Shown one piece after another: positions 39,381 to 47,662 of a DNA stretch of 64,000 nt. How positions within the stretch are numbered: position 1 is the first letter of the stretch; every line of letters begins with the position of its first letter. The stretch covers positions 82,986 to 146,985 of the forward strand of contig JAFTSQ010000012.1 in the NCBI GenBank assembly GCA_017467205.1, in the 5' to 3' direction. The translations under genes and the position numbers were made by a program. Under the pieces are notes generated by a model that was not told where the DNA came from, did not search any database, and saw nothing but the letters and a program-made list of their open reading frames with translations. The DNA is from Clostridia bacterium. Lineage in GTDB: Bacteria > Bacillota_A > Clostridia > Oscillospirales > CAG-272.

Positions 39381-40067
39381 TTATGCAAAGAAGAGCTCGG
39401 AAAGAGTCATCGGATCGATATACTTGCCGTCCTTATAAACTCTCATATTTCCGCTTGCTATCTCGTCGATAAGCATTACCTTACCGTCCTTGTCATAGCC
39501 GAACTCGAACTTGATATCGTAGAGCACGAGGCCCTTTTCCTTAAGGTCGTCTGCAACAATCTGAGTGATTTTCTGAGTCATAACCTTGATATCGTCGTAC
39601 TGCTCTGCGGTCATAACGCCGAGGTCAACGAGGCCGTCCTTGGTAACGAGCGGATCGCCCTTTTCGTCGTTCTTAAAGGTGGTTTCAACGTATGCGGGAA
39701 GGTCTGCCCCCTCCTCGATATAGTCGCTGTAACGGCGGTAGAAGCTACCTACTGCCTTGTGGCGACAGATAACCTCAAGTCCCTTGCCGAACGCCTTTGC
39801 GGGAAGAACCTCCATCGTGGTGTTCTGAAGGTCTGCGCTTATATAGTGGGTCTTGATGCCTGCGGCATTGACCTTTTCAAAGAAATAAATAGACATACGA
39901 AGGTTGACGTCGCCAACACCGTCGATAGTAAGTCCGACGGAGTTTTCGCCGGGATCGAACACACCGTCTTTTCCGGTGCAGTCATCCTTGAACTTGAGAA
40001 GATAGTTTCCGTTTTCAAGAGCGAAAACGTCTTTGGTTTTTCCGGTATAAACGAGAGTCTTGTTCAT
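39381..40067 (-). CDS. purC: Phosphoribosylaminoimidazole-succinocarboxamide synthase
   Basis: PurC (SAICAR synthase) catalyses ATP-dependent addition of aspartate to CAIR, step eight of purine synthesis. The 228-residue length is typical of the short bacterial form. The N-terminal YTGKTKDVF, the [36 protein letters not shown] region, and [29 protein letters not shown] match the family. It stands alone here, outside any pur cluster, with its own TTGACA-17-TAATAT promoter. I see no purine riboswitch in the short leader. Confidence 0.95.
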   Translation of the reverse strand: MNKTLVYTGKTKDVFALENGNYLLKFKDDCTGKDGVFDPGENSVGLTIDGVGDVNLRMSIYFFEKVNAAGIKTHYISADLQNTTMEVLPAKAFGKGLEVICRHKAVGSFYRRYSDYIEEGADLPAYVETTFKNDEKGDPLVTKDGLVDLGVMTAEQYDDIKVMTQKITQIVADDLKEKGLVLYDIKFEFGYDKDGKVMLIDEIASGNMRVYKDGKYIDPMTLSELFFA

Positions 40068-40110
40068 AGCTTTTTACCTCTTAAATTTTAGAATTATGTT
40101 TTACATATAT

Positions 40111-40139
40111 ATATTAAAGCAAGCCAAGCCGTTTGTCAA
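40111..40139 (-). promoter_or_regulatory. purC promoter
   Basis: On the minus strand, TTGACA (40139-40134), 17 bp, TAATAT (40116-40111). Confidence 0.8.
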
Positions 40140-40235
40140 GAATTCTTGCAAAATTTGCAACGATTTGGCTTTTTTTACCGCTTTTCAGCACCGCTAGCAC
40201 CGCTTTTTGTGCAAATTTCAGTTAAAAAACAAAAG

Positions 40236-40279
40236 AAAATCGCGACCTTCCTGCCGACTGCGGCGAAGGTCGCGATTTT
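40236..40279 (-). terminator. Terminator of the small membrane protein gene
   Basis: A perfect 15-bp stem (40236-40250 with 40265-40279), T-rich on the minus-strand 3' side. Confidence 0.85.
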
Positions 40280-40284
40280 TAGAA

Positions 40285-40524
40285 TTATGCGAGGATGGGA
40301 TGACCGGTAAGAAGAATAGTTACGAGGTCGATAATCCAACCGAAAGCAACGCCGGGAGCGATCCAGAGGATGCCGACGATTACGAGGAGGAGGTTATTGG
40401 TCGTAACGCCCTTGATAATACGGAAAACAGCCCAAACGATGTCAAGCGCGGGAAGCGCAAGAATAAGCTTTACAAGCCAGGGAAGGTTTTCAAACTGAGC
40501 AACAAGAGAATTGTTCTTTGCCAT
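40285..40524 (-). CDS. Small two-helix membrane protein
   Basis: The 79-residue protein has hydrophobic segments at ~16-38 (VKLILALPALDIVWAVFRIIKG) and ~43-75 (NLLLVIVGILWIAPGVAFGWIIDLVTILLTG). The second has a Pro-Gly break reminiscent of Pmp3/YqaE proteolipids, but the match is not strong enough to name it. The start has AAGGAG upstream and a TTGACA-17-TATACT promoter; a perfect 15-bp terminator follows. It is a well-expressed-looking monocistronic gene of unknown function. Confidence 0.75.
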   Translation of the reverse strand: MAKNNSLVAQFENLPWLVKLILALPALDIVWAVFRIIKGVTTNNLLLVIVGILWIAPGVAFGWIIDLVTILLTGHPILA

Positions 40525-40563
40525 TTTGGTTTTACTCCTTATGTAAAATTGAAATCTAACAAT

Positions 40564-40592
40564 AGTATAAACAATTTTTCCGTCCGTGTCAA
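40564..40592 (-). promoter_or_regulatory. Promoter of the small membrane protein gene
   Basis: On the minus strand, TTGACA (40592-40587), 17 bp, TATACT (40569-40564). It sits just past the stop of the upstream gene. Confidence 0.85.
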
Positions 40593-40608
40593 TAGATTGG
40601 CGTAATTT

Positions 40609-41448
40609 TTATTTATCGCTTGGGCGAGTGATCTGCCAAAAGGCAATAGCCCCCGCCGCCGCGACGTTTAACGAGTCGACACCGTTCGACATAGGGATAC
40701 AAACGGTGTAGTCGCACGCGTCGATAGTCCGTCGGTCGAGCCCCGTGCCCTCCGTGCCTAGTATCACGGCGAGGCGCTCTTCGGAGAGAAGCGTCTTGTC
40801 GTCTATGTTGACCGAGTCGTCAAGGAGCGCCATTGCCGCGCATTTGAAGCCGAGGCGGTGAAGCGCCTCTATATCGGCGGGCTGACCGTCCTCGCCAAGC
40901 CTTGCCCACGGAACTTGAAAGACCGTTCCCATACTGACTCTGACGGCGCGGCGACAGTAGGGGTCGCAGCAGGTGGGGGTAACGAGGACGGCGTCAACTC
41001 CGAGAGCCGCCGCAGAGCGAAAGAGCGCGCCGACGTTCGTAGAGTCCGCAATAGCCTCGAGAACGGCTATTCTGCGCGAGGAGCGCAAGACCTCCTCAAC
41101 CGATGGCGTTTCGGGGCGTTTCATAGCACAGAGTGCACCCCGTGTCAAAGCAAAGCCGGTTAATTCTTCAAGAATCGCGCGCTCGGCAACGTAGACGGGG
41201 AAGTCCTCGCGCACACTTGAGCAACGCTCGATTATTGATTTTACAGCGCCGCCTATCAGTCGCTCGTCGGTAAGGAGCGACAGCGGCTCGTAGCCGCGCT
41301 CAAGCGCTACCTCTATCACCGCAGGGCTTTCGACTATGATAACTCCGCGCTCGGAGTCGAGGCGGCTTTTGAGCTGTGCGCCCGTCAGGCGAATGTAGCA
41401 GTCGAGCTCGGGCAGAGATAGGTCGGTTATATTTATGATATTTGCCAC
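40609..41448 (-). CDS. SpoU/TrmH-family RNA 2'-O-methyltransferase
   Basis: The 279-residue protein has an N-terminal substrate-binding region and a C-terminal SPOUT knot (~125-279). The three family motifs are visible: EAIADSTNVGALFRSAAALGVDAVLVTP, AVILGTEGTGLD and CIPMSNGVDSLNVAAAGAIAFW. It should methylate ribose in tRNA or rRNA; the target nucleotide is unclear. GTG is the start, with GGGAG upstream and a TTGACA-17-TATAAG promoter. It is divergent from a MATE pump gene. Confidence 0.92.
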   Translation of the reverse strand: MANIINITDLSLPELDCYIRLTGAQLKSRLDSERGVIIVESPAVIEVALERGYEPLSLLTDERLIGGAVKSIIERCSSVREDFPVYVAERAILEELTGFALTRGALCAMKRPETPSVEEVLRSSRRIAVLEAIADSTNVGALFRSAAALGVDAVLVTPTCCDPYCRRAVRVSMGTVFQVPWARLGEDGQPADIEALHRLGFKCAAMALLDDSVNIDDKTLLSEERLAVILGTEGTGLDRRTIDACDYTVCIPMSNGVDSLNVAAAGAIAFWQITRPSDK

Positions 41449-41483
41449 GAAAATATCTCCCGTATCAAAAATTTATTAAATTA

Positions 41484-41512
41484 CTTATATCATATTTTCC
41501 TCTCCGTGTCAA
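41484..41512 (-). promoter_or_regulatory. Promoter of the SpoU methyltransferase gene
   Basis: On the minus strand, TTGACA (41512-41507), 17 bp, TATAAG (41489-41484). Confidence 0.8.
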
Positions 41513-41553
41513 TTCGCAAAGCTCATTTTTTGACCCGAATTTACAAAAAAGCA

Positions 41554-41582
41554 TTGAAACACCGAGAAAAAAGGTATATAAT
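41554..41582 (+). promoter_or_regulatory. Promoter of the MATE pump at 41620
   Basis: TTGAAA (41554-41559), 17 bp, TATAAT (41577-41582). Confidence 0.85.
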
Positions 41583-41619
41583 AATTTTATTTGAAAAGAA
41601 ACGGGAGGAGGATGCCCAA

Positions 41620-42984
41620 ATGGAAGAGAAGCATCACGACACAAGGTCGAGCGCGCAGTACGAAAAAATGCTTAACACCCCGATACCGCGTCTCGTTATT
41701 ATGCTCGGAATTCCGACTACTATCAGTATGCTTATCACCAATATCTATAATATGGCAGACTCCTATTTCGTCAGCCAAATTTCCCTTGCCGCAGGCGGTG
41801 CGACGAGCGTCGTTTTCGGAATAATGTCTATTATTCAGGCGTTCGGCTTTATGTTCGGTCACGGTGCGGGAAGCAATATCAGCCGTATGCTCGGCGCACG
41901 GCAGAGGCAGGAGGCGAGCAGATACGCGAGCACGGGATTCTTTTACGCGCTCACCTGCGGCGTGCTGATACTCACCCTCGGTCTTATATTCCTTGAGCCG
42001 CTTATGCGCCTGCTCGGCAGTACCGACACGATTTTGCCGTACGCCAAGGACTACGCGCTGTGGATTCTCGTAGCCGCCCCCGCGATGTGCTCAAGCTGCG
42101 TTCTCAATAATATTCTGCGCTACGAGGGCAAGGCAACGCTCGCTATGATAGGACTCACGACGGGTGGTATTTTGAACATTATCCTCGACCCCGTGTTCAT
42201 TTTTGGGCTTAATCTCGGTATTGCGGGCGCAGGAATTGCAACTGCGCTTTCGCAGTATATTTCCTTCCTTATACTCATATCGGTATTTCTTCTTAAGAAG
42301 ACCGAGAGCGTCATTTCCCCGCGCTTCGTTACGGCAGAGTCGGCGGTCGTTAAGAACATAGTGCTGACAGGACTTCCGAGCCTCGTGCGCCAAGGCCTTA
42401 ACAGCGTTTCGACCATGGTGCTCAACGCGCAGGCAAAGGCGTTCGGTGATGCGGCGATAGCCGCAATGGGCTACGTCGGCAGAACCTCAAGCCTTATTTT
42501 CAGCGTCGGACTCGGTATCGGTCAGGGCTTTCAGCCTATATCCGGCTTCAACTACGGCGCAAAGAAATACTCGCGCGTCAAGGCGGCAAGCTACTTCACC
42601 CTCGCCTTTGGTATGTGCTTTATGGGCGCAATATCCGCCTCTTGCTTCGCTCTCGCTCCTGAGATAATCTCCCTCTTCCGCACCGAAGCGGAGGTCGTTG
42701 CAATAGGAAGTCAGGCGCTCAGGATACAGTGCGTATTCCTCCTCTTTCTTCCCGTATCGGTAGTTGCAACTATGCTTTTCCAGAGCATCGGAAAGAGCCG
42801 TCAGGCATTTATTCTCTCGGCACTTCAAAGCGGACTTATCTTTATACCTACCTGCATTGTCCTGCCTATGTTCCTCGGCGTTCTCGGAATTGAGCTTGCA
42901 CAGCCGATAGCGTATTTCGTTACTGCAATGATATCAATTCCGATGGCGCTATCCTTCTTCGCTCGCTTGCCGAAGGACGAGTGA
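41620..42984 (+). CDS. MATE-family efflux transporter
   Basis: The 454-residue protein has twelve predicted helices in two MatE repeats, with the MepA-like N-terminus MLNTPIPRLVIMLGIPTTISMLITNIYNMADSYFVSQI and GQGFQPISGFNYGAKKYSRV in the second half. It should export cationic drugs or metabolites using the Na+ or H+ gradient. ATG 41620 with GGGAGGAGG upstream is far better than the first possible start 114 bases earlier, which lies upstream of the promoter. A hydrolase gene follows after 49 bp. Confidence 0.92.
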   Translation: MEEKHHDTRSSAQYEKMLNTPIPRLVIMLGIPTTISMLITNIYNMADSYFVSQISLAAGGATSVVFGIMSIIQAFGFMFGHGAGSNISRMLGARQRQEASRYASTGFFYALTCGVLILTLGLIFLEPLMRLLGSTDTILPYAKDYALWILVAAPAMCSSCVLNNILRYEGKATLAMIGLTTGGILNIILDPVFIFGLNLGIAGAGIATALSQYISFLILISVFLLKKTESVISPRFVTAESAVVKNIVLTGLPSLVRQGLNSVSTMVLNAQAKAFGDAAIAAMGYVGRTSSLIFSVGLGIGQGFQPISGFNYGAKKYSRVKAASYFTLAFGMCFMGAISASCFALAPEIISLFRTEAEVVAIGSQALRIQCVFLLFLPVSVVATMLFQSIGKSRQAFILSALQSGLIFIPTCIVLPMFLGVLGIELAQPIAYFVTAMISIPMALSFFARLPKDE

Positions 42985-43033
42985 GGCGCGGACTTTTCGC
43001 GACGGATAAACTACGAACCATAAGGAGATAAAA

Positions 43034-43999
43034 ATGATATTTGAAAAACAGGTTTTAGCTGCCTATCGCGCGATGGCGTATACGCGATGCGACGACACGG
43101 GGGTGGCCTATTACTTCTCGGCAAAGGATTTTCCGACACTGTTTGCCGAGGAATACGACTTCACCTCGTCGCGCGGCGATTTGCTTCGCGGATTCCTTTA
43201 TTCTTACCCCGAAAAAAATCCCTCGCGGCTCGTTGTGTTTGACCACGGCTTCGGCGGCGGTCACCTCTCCTATATGAAGGAGATAGAGCTGCTCGCTCGC
43301 CGCGGCTATCTCGTTTTTGCCTACGACCACACCGGCTGTATGCGCTCGGGCGGTGAGAGCCCGAACGGTATGGCGCAGTCTCTCTCGGACCTCAACGACG
43401 CGCTTTTGAAAATCAAGTGCGACGAGAGGCTTGCGGGCTTTGACGTTTCGGTGGTGGGTCATAGCTGGGGCGGATTTTCAACTATGAACATCGCGTCGCT
43501 TCACCTCGAAATATCGCATGTTGTGGTGCTCTCCGGCTTCGTTTCGGTCGAGCTTTTGATAAATTCCTATTTCTCGGGAATTATGAAGGGCTATCGCCGC
43601 GCCGTTATGGCGCTTGAGCGCGAGGCAAACCCGCGCTTCGTTGATTTCTCGGGTATAGAGTCGCTGAAAAGCTCGCCCGTAAAGGCACAGCTTATATACT
43701 CCGAGGACGACAGGATGTGCAAAAAGAATCCGCACTACGACCTCCTCCTCTCCGAGCTTTCGGGAAGGGAGAATACCGAGCTTATTCTACTGAAAAACAA
43801 GGGTCACAACCCGAACTATACAGAGGACGCAGTTAAGTACCTCGGCGCTTACGTGGCGGAGCGCACGAGGCTTATTAAGAAAAACGGGCTGTCGACCAAA
43901 GAGGCGCGCGAGGCGTTCGTCGCCTCTTACGACTGGGATAGGATGACCGCGCAGGACGAGAGCGTTTGGCAGAGGATTTTTTCATTCCTCGAATCCTGA
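43034..43999 (+). CDS. Alpha/beta-hydrolase (serine esterase type)
   Basis: The 321-residue cytoplasmic protein has the alpha/beta-hydrolase core: oxyanion segment VFDHGFGGGHLSY, YDHTGCMRSGG, nucleophile elbow VVGHSWGGFSTM (Ser), acid in IYSEDDRMCKK and catalytic His in KNKGHNPNYTEDA. The substrate cannot be predicted; serine aminopeptidase/lysophospholipase-like enzymes are the nearest resemblance. AAGGAG lies upstream of the ATG. It is probably cotranscribed with the MATE gene. Confidence 0.88.
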   Translation: MIFEKQVLAAYRAMAYTRCDDTGVAYYFSAKDFPTLFAEEYDFTSSRGDLLRGFLYSYPEKNPSRLVVFDHGFGGGHLSYMKEIELLARRGYLVFAYDHTGCMRSGGESPNGMAQSLSDLNDALLKIKCDERLAGFDVSVVGHSWGGFSTMNIASLHLEISHVVVLSGFVSVELLINSYFSGIMKGYRRAVMALEREANPRFVDFSGIESLKSSPVKAQLIYSEDDRMCKKNPHYDLLLSELSGRENTELILLKNKGHNPNYTEDAVKYLGAYVAERTRLIKKNGLSTKEAREAFVASYDWDRMTAQDESVWQRIFSFLES

Positions 44000-44036
44000 A
44001 TGTCAATATTGTGTAAAAAGCGGTTAATTTTCGCCC

Positions 44037-44065
44037 TTGTGGTGTAGGCGATTATATGCTATAAT
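44037..44065 (+). promoter_or_regulatory. Promoter of the ThuA-like gene
   Basis: TTGTGG (44037-44042), 17 bp ending ATTATATGC, TATAAT (44060-44065). Confidence 0.75.
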
Positions 44066-44111
44066 TAAACTGAAATACTGAAAAATTATCTTCGGAAAAG
44101 AGGAAAAGTCT

Positions 44112-44837
44112 ATGATAAGAGTTTTGGTTTGGAACGAATTTCATCACGAGAGAGTTCACGAAAAGTGCATGGAGATATATCCCGAGGGAATTCACAAGGT
44201 GATTGCCGACTTCCTCGGAAAAGAGGAGGATATAGAGGTTAAGACCGCAACTCTCCTTGACGAAAACTGCGGTATAAACAAGGAAGTGCTTGACGAAACC
44301 GACGTGCTTATCTGGTGGGGACATATGAGGCATAGCCTTGTTCCCGACGAGGTTGCCGCGCTCGTGCGCGATGCCGTACAAGATGGAATGGGCGCAATTT
44401 TCCTTCATTCCGCTCACCACTCCAAGCCCTTCAAGCTCTTGATGGGAACGTCCTGTAACCTCACCTGGCGCGAGTCGGGCGACTCCGAGCTCGTTTGGGT
44501 TATAGACCCCTCGCATCCCATAACCCGCGGTATTGACAGAGCCTTCTATCTTGAGGGCGAGGAAACCTACGGCGAGCCCTTCGTTATTCCCGAGCCCGAC
44601 AAGACTCTTCTTATCGGTAACTATTCGGGCGGCGAGGTCTTCCGCTCCGGCGTGCTTTATCAGCGCGGAAACGGAAGGATATTTTATTTCCAGCCCGGTC
44701 ACGAAACCTTCCCGACCTTCAAGCTCCCCGCGGTTCAGACTATCATCAAGAACGCAGTGCGCTACGTTGCCCCCACCTACCGCGCGGCTATCGGCTGCCC
44801 TTGCGTCAAAAAGATAGACGTTACCACCCTTGCTTGA
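44112..44837 (+). CDS. ThuA-like glutamine-amidotransferase-fold protein
   Basis: The 241-residue protein covers a whole ThuA domain: RVLVWNEFHHERVHEKCMEIYPEGIHKVIADFL, DVLIWWGHMRHSLVPDEVAALV, GMGAIFLHSAHHSKPFKLLMGT and GRIFYFQPGHETFPTFKLPAVQTIIKNAVRY. ThuA-family proteins are linked to trehalose and other sugar use in some bacteria, with no well-defined reaction. No sugar genes adjoin it. A promoter and a 20-bp hairpin terminator make it monocistronic. Confidence 0.88.
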   Translation: MIRVLVWNEFHHERVHEKCMEIYPEGIHKVIADFLGKEEDIEVKTATLLDENCGINKEVLDETDVLIWWGHMRHSLVPDEVAALVRDAVQDGMGAIFLHSAHHSKPFKLLMGTSCNLTWRESGDSELVWVIDPSHPITRGIDRAFYLEGEETYGEPFVIPEPDKTLLIGNYSGGEVFRSGVLYQRGNGRIFYFQPGHETFPTFKLPAVQTIIKNAVRYVAPTYRAAIGCPCVKKIDVTTLA

Positions 44838-44888
44838 TGGCAGCGGGACTTATTCATAAGCGAAGCTAAGCGATAGCTTCGCAAGCAT

Positions 44889-44935
44889 AAAAGAGCATAC
44901 ATGCAAGATTTTTCGTCTTGCGTGTTTGCTCTTTT
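44889..44935 (+). terminator. Terminator of the ThuA-like gene
   Basis: A ~20-bp nearly complete stem (44889-44908 with 44916-44935) followed by a T-run. Confidence 0.85.
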
Positions 44936-44963
44936 TTTGTCGAAAGCTGGAATTAAATTACTG

Positions 44964-44992
44964 TTGACAAGCCTTGCTTTATGTGTTAAAAT
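44964..44992 (+). promoter_or_regulatory. Glutathione peroxidase promoter
   Basis: TTGACA (44964-44969), 17 bp, TAAAAT (44987-44992). Confidence 0.8.
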
Positions 44993-44993
44993 T

Positions 44994-45007
44994 AATTGAG
45001 ATCAATT
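44994..45007. promoter_or_regulatory. Probable OhrR/MarR operator
   Basis: AATTGA-GA-TCAATT is a perfect 6-bp-arm palindrome right after the -10, over the transcription start. It is a plausible binding site for the OhrR-type regulator at 45688. Confidence 0.5.
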
Positions 45008-45039
45008 GAATTGAGTCAACGAAAAAACGGAGGTATAAT

Positions 45040-45579
45040 ATGAACGCATACGATTTTTCTGTTAAGGCTATGGATGGAAGTGAGGTGTCCTTAAAGGATT
45101 ACGAGGGCAAGGTGCTGCTTATAGTTAACACCGCGACCGGCTGCGGTTTTACGCCGCAATACGAGGAGCTTGAGGCTCTTTACGAGGAGTTCTCGGATAG
45201 GGGGCTTGTGATACTAGATTTTCCGTGCAATCAGTTTGGCGAGCAAGCGCCGGGTACGGACGAGGAGATACATTCCTTCTGCACCCTTCGCTATAACACC
45301 ACCTTCCCGCAGTTTGCCAAGGCGGAGGTCAACGGTGAAAACGCTATACCCCTTTATAAATGGTTGACGGAAAACACGAGCTTCGGCGGCTTTGGAAGAT
45401 CGCCGATGGCGCTGATTCTTTCGGGCGTCGTTAAGAAGACGGATAAGGACTACAAAAACAACGGCAAGGTCAAATGGAACTTTACGAAATTTCTGATTGA
45501 CAGAAGCGGCGAGATAGTGGCGCGCTTCGAGCCTACCGATATGAAGAGCCTACGCGGCGCGATAGAGAAGTGCCTTTGA
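45040..45579 (+). CDS. Glutathione/thioredoxin-dependent peroxidase
   Basis: The 179-residue protein reduces hydroperoxides. It has the GPx signature: the peroxidatic Cys in NTATGCGFTPQYEELEAL (Cys35), the LDFPCNQFGEQAPG motif with conserved Gln, and KWNFTKFL with conserved Trp/Asn. Bacterial Cys-type enzymes of this kind (BsaA-like) usually draw electrons from thioredoxin. There is no signal peptide. It has its own promoter with a palindrome at the start site, and a redox-sensing MarR gene follows, consistent with control by organic peroxide. Confidence 0.93.
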   Translation: MNAYDFSVKAMDGSEVSLKDYEGKVLLIVNTATGCGFTPQYEELEALYEEFSDRGLVILDFPCNQFGEQAPGTDEEIHSFCTLRYNTTFPQFAKAEVNGENAIPLYKWLTENTSFGGFGRSPMALILSGVVKKTDKDYKNNGKVKWNFTKFLIDRSGEIVARFEPTDMKSLRGAIEKCL

Positions 45580-45611
45580 CGAGGCGTAGAGCAAAATATT
45601 CGGCACGGTGC

Positions 45612-45640
45612 TTGATAAGCTGTTGGAGTTGTGCTATAAT
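45612..45640 (+). promoter_or_regulatory. Promoter of the OhrR-type gene
   Basis: TTGATA (45612-45617), 17 bp ending GTGC, TATAAT (45635-45640). Confidence 0.8.
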
Positions 45641-45687
45641 ATGACAAACAATAGTGCGCGCCTATGGCGGCAGAACGGAGAACTGTT

Positions 45688-46128
45688 ATGAGTAACTCGA
45701 AATATGACGCATTGAAGCTTGAAAATCAGCTTTGCTTCCCGCTTTACGCCGCCGCTCGCGAGGTGGTAAAAAAATATCGCCCGCATCTTGAGGCGCTTGA
45801 CCTCACTTATACGCAGTATATAACTATGATGGTTATGTGGGAGCGGGGGCGGATTTCGGTAAAGGAGCTCGGCGAGAGCTTGTTTCTCGATTCGGGAACT
45901 ATGACTCCGGTTTTGAAGAGCCTTGAGGCGAAGGGGCTGGTCGTTCGGAAAAGAAGCGAGCGCGACGAGCGCTCGGTTACGGTCGAGCTTAGCGAAAAGG
46001 GCGAGGCGCTCAAGCACTCTGCCGTGAAGATACCGCTCAAAATGGCAGACTGCGTCGGGCTTGACGCAAGCGAGGCGGCGGAGCTTTATCGGCTGCTTTA
46101 CAAAGTCTTGAATTCAACCGAAAATTAA
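45688..46128 (+). CDS. ohrR: OhrR-type MarR regulator (organic peroxide sensor)
   Basis: The 146-residue MarR protein has a winged HTH (SVKELGESLFLDSGTMTPVLKSLEAKGLVVRKRSERDERSV). The N-terminal LENQLCFPLYAAAREVV places a Cys (Cys16) exactly where OhrR carries its peroxide-reactive cysteine, with the Tyr residues of the sensing pocket downstream (LTYTQYITMMVMWE). In the reduced form OhrR represses; oxidation releases it. The adjacent peroxidase gene is the likely target. ATG 45688 (GGAG upstream) was chosen over an ATG eight codons earlier. Confidence 0.9.
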   Translation: MSNSKYDALKLENQLCFPLYAAAREVVKKYRPHLEALDLTYTQYITMMVMWERGRISVKELGESLFLDSGTMTPVLKSLEAKGLVVRKRSERDERSVTVELSEKGEALKHSAVKIPLKMADCVGLDASEAAELYRLLYKVLNSTEN

Positions 46129-46139
46129 ATCTTGGCATC

Positions 46140-46171
46140 AAAGGGGCTTCCTCATCTGTGGTAGCCTCTTT
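46140..46171 (+). terminator. Terminator of the OhrR-type gene
   Basis: A 9-bp stem (46140-46148 with 46163-46171, one G-U pair), then ATTGTTT. Confidence 0.6.
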
Positions 46172-46189
46172 ATTGTTTACAGATTATAC

Positions 46190-46218
46190 TTGAAATAGGG
46201 GCGAGGCTTTGTTATAAT
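46190..46218 (+). promoter_or_regulatory. Promoter of the lipoprotein at 46285
   Basis: TTGAAA (46190-46195), 17 bp, TATAAT (46213-46218). Confidence 0.8.
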
Positions 46219-46284
46219 GAAGGCAAGAGGCAGCTCGAGCTTCGAGGCACATCACCGCTTAAAAACAACACGGGGGTAGGGTAA

Positions 46285-46917
46285 ATGAGAAAACCGTTAT
46301 CGTTCGTTATAGCTGTAATCATAGCTTTAATCTCTCTTGTCGGATGTGGGGAGGCGCAGCAATCTTATAATTCCGAGGCCTTTTACGGCGTGGTGAGATT
46401 TTCGCCGTATGCCGAACGTCTCGTCGTTTATATCCCCGAGCACGGTGACGTTGAAATCCCCGAATGTGATGATATTTGCGGCTGCTTTAACGGGCACGGT
46501 GATGCGGACGACGACAGCTATCAGCTGAAGGCGGGAGATCTCGTTGAAATTTGGTTTAGGTACGAGAAAAGCGACGATGGCGTAAGCATTATGGAATCCT
46601 ATCCTGCAAGGTTTAGCAGTGAGGCGTACTCAATTAATGCGTACGCAGAGAATATTACCTACGAAAAGCGTGACGGCGGATACACTATCTCCTTGCCGAC
46701 AACCGCCGAAACCGAAAGCGCCGAGGTCGGCGATACGGTCTATTTCGTCCTTCACGGCGGCAATGACGGACGCGCGTTCCGTCAGAATTACGCAGAGGGC
46801 GAAATCAGCGAAAAGGCGGACGGAATTATCACCGTGCCCCTGACGATGCACGGCGATGAAAATGAATTTTTGAAAAACTACCGAAATATGACCGCCGAGC
46901 TTATATGGGAAGACTGA
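46285..46917 (+). CDS. Small lipoprotein of unknown function
   Basis: The 210-residue protein has a type II signal peptide ending in lipobox LVGC, giving a lipidated Cys21. The mature part is acidic and beta-rich with two further cysteines close together (CDDICGC). I do not recognise a family. The promoter, GGGGTAGGG ribosome binding region and a 20-bp terminator make it monocistronic. It probably sits on the outer face of the membrane. Confidence 0.75.
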   Translation: MRKPLSFVIAVIIALISLVGCGEAQQSYNSEAFYGVVRFSPYAERLVVYIPEHGDVEIPECDDICGCFNGHGDADDDSYQLKAGDLVEIWFRYEKSDDGVSIMESYPARFSSEAYSINAYAENITYEKRDGGYTISLPTTAETESAEVGDTVYFVLHGGNDGRAFRQNYAEGEISEKADGIITVPLTMHGDENEFLKNYRNMTAELIWED

Positions 46918-46932
46918 ACAAAGCTCTCATAA

Positions 46933-46977
46933 AACGCAACACGCCTACGCACCATTAGTGCGTAGGCGTGTTGCGTT
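46933..46977. terminator. Bidirectional terminator overlapping a stop codon
   Basis: A perfect 20-bp stem (46933-46952 with 46958-46977) with a 5-base loop. Its right edge overlaps the stop of the minus-strand gene at 46976. Confidence 0.9.
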
Positions 46978-47659
46978 ATTTTTCTTTTTTATATAAAATC
47001 ATTGAAAACGCCAAGAGGCAGAGCGCGGGATAATAAGTTCCCATGCAGGCGTTGTCCGTCCAGCTCCATTTTCCAATAAACCAATCGAAAACGAGCATCA
47101 GGTCGGAGAAAAAGAAGAGGGTGCTCGCCGCGGCAACGGTTATGGTAAAGGGACATCTTTTTCGGATGAGATTTCCTATTGCCTTGCCGAGCATGAGGGA
47201 TATTATCAGCGCGTACACGATGCACACTATGCGAAAGACGGGGGTGTCAAATGTAAGCAGTGGTGAGAGGGTCAAAAACAGCGCGCTGCCGAGGAAGAGA
47301 GCACCGCTTATCGTAAGGTCGATAGTCGTCAGCCGTTCGGTAAAGCAATAGGCTATAACGAAGCAAACGTGGCCGAGTGCAAAGGTTGCCGCACCGACGA
47401 TAAAGTCAAAGCCTATCAGAACGTCGCCAAGGAAGGCAAGCATAAGCCCTGCCGCCATTGCAATATAGAATTTTTGGTTTTTGCGGCTTTCAGAGAATCC
47501 GCAAACGAGGTTCAGAGCGCCGAGCAGGGCAAACAAACCGCTGCATATGCATTTGAGGGTAAAATCAAAACCGTTTTTCTGGTAGAAAAAGTTTAGTATG
47601 AATATAGCTGCGATCACTGTTACGTTCGCCGCTAAAGCAATTTTTTTATTTCTTTTCAT
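46976..47659 (-). CDS. YhhN/TMEM86-family lysoplasmalogenase-like membrane protein
   Basis: The 227-residue protein has about eight membrane helices and YhhN-family features: AAGLMLAFLGDVLIGFDFIVGAATFALGHVCFVIAY and FFFSDLMLVFDWFIG, with conserved Asp in each. Family members (human TMEM86B, bacterial YhhN) cleave the vinyl-ether bond of lysoplasmalogens, releasing a fatty aldehyde. It is the last of four same-strand genes, 3 bp after an aldehyde dehydrogenase, which fits removal of that aldehyde. Anaerobic Clostridia commonly make plasmalogens, so the substrate is plausible. Confidence 0.82.
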   Translation of the reverse strand: MKRNKKIALAANVTVIAAIFILNFFYQKNGFDFTLKCICSGLFALLGALNLVCGFSESRKNQKFYIAMAAGLMLAFLGDVLIGFDFIVGAATFALGHVCFVIAYCFTERLTTIDLTISGALFLGSALFLTLSPLLTFDTPVFRIVCIVYALIISLMLGKAIGNLIRKRCPFTITVAAASTLFFFSDLMLVFDWFIGKWSWTDNACMGTYYPALCLLAFSMILYKKEK

Positions 47660-47662
47660 AGC

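Noticed and set aside
40068..40140. Purine riboswitch upstream of purC, and likewise in the guaA leader at 26714-26760
   Set aside because: Both leaders are short (under ~50 nt after the predicted start) with no three-way junction or terminator.
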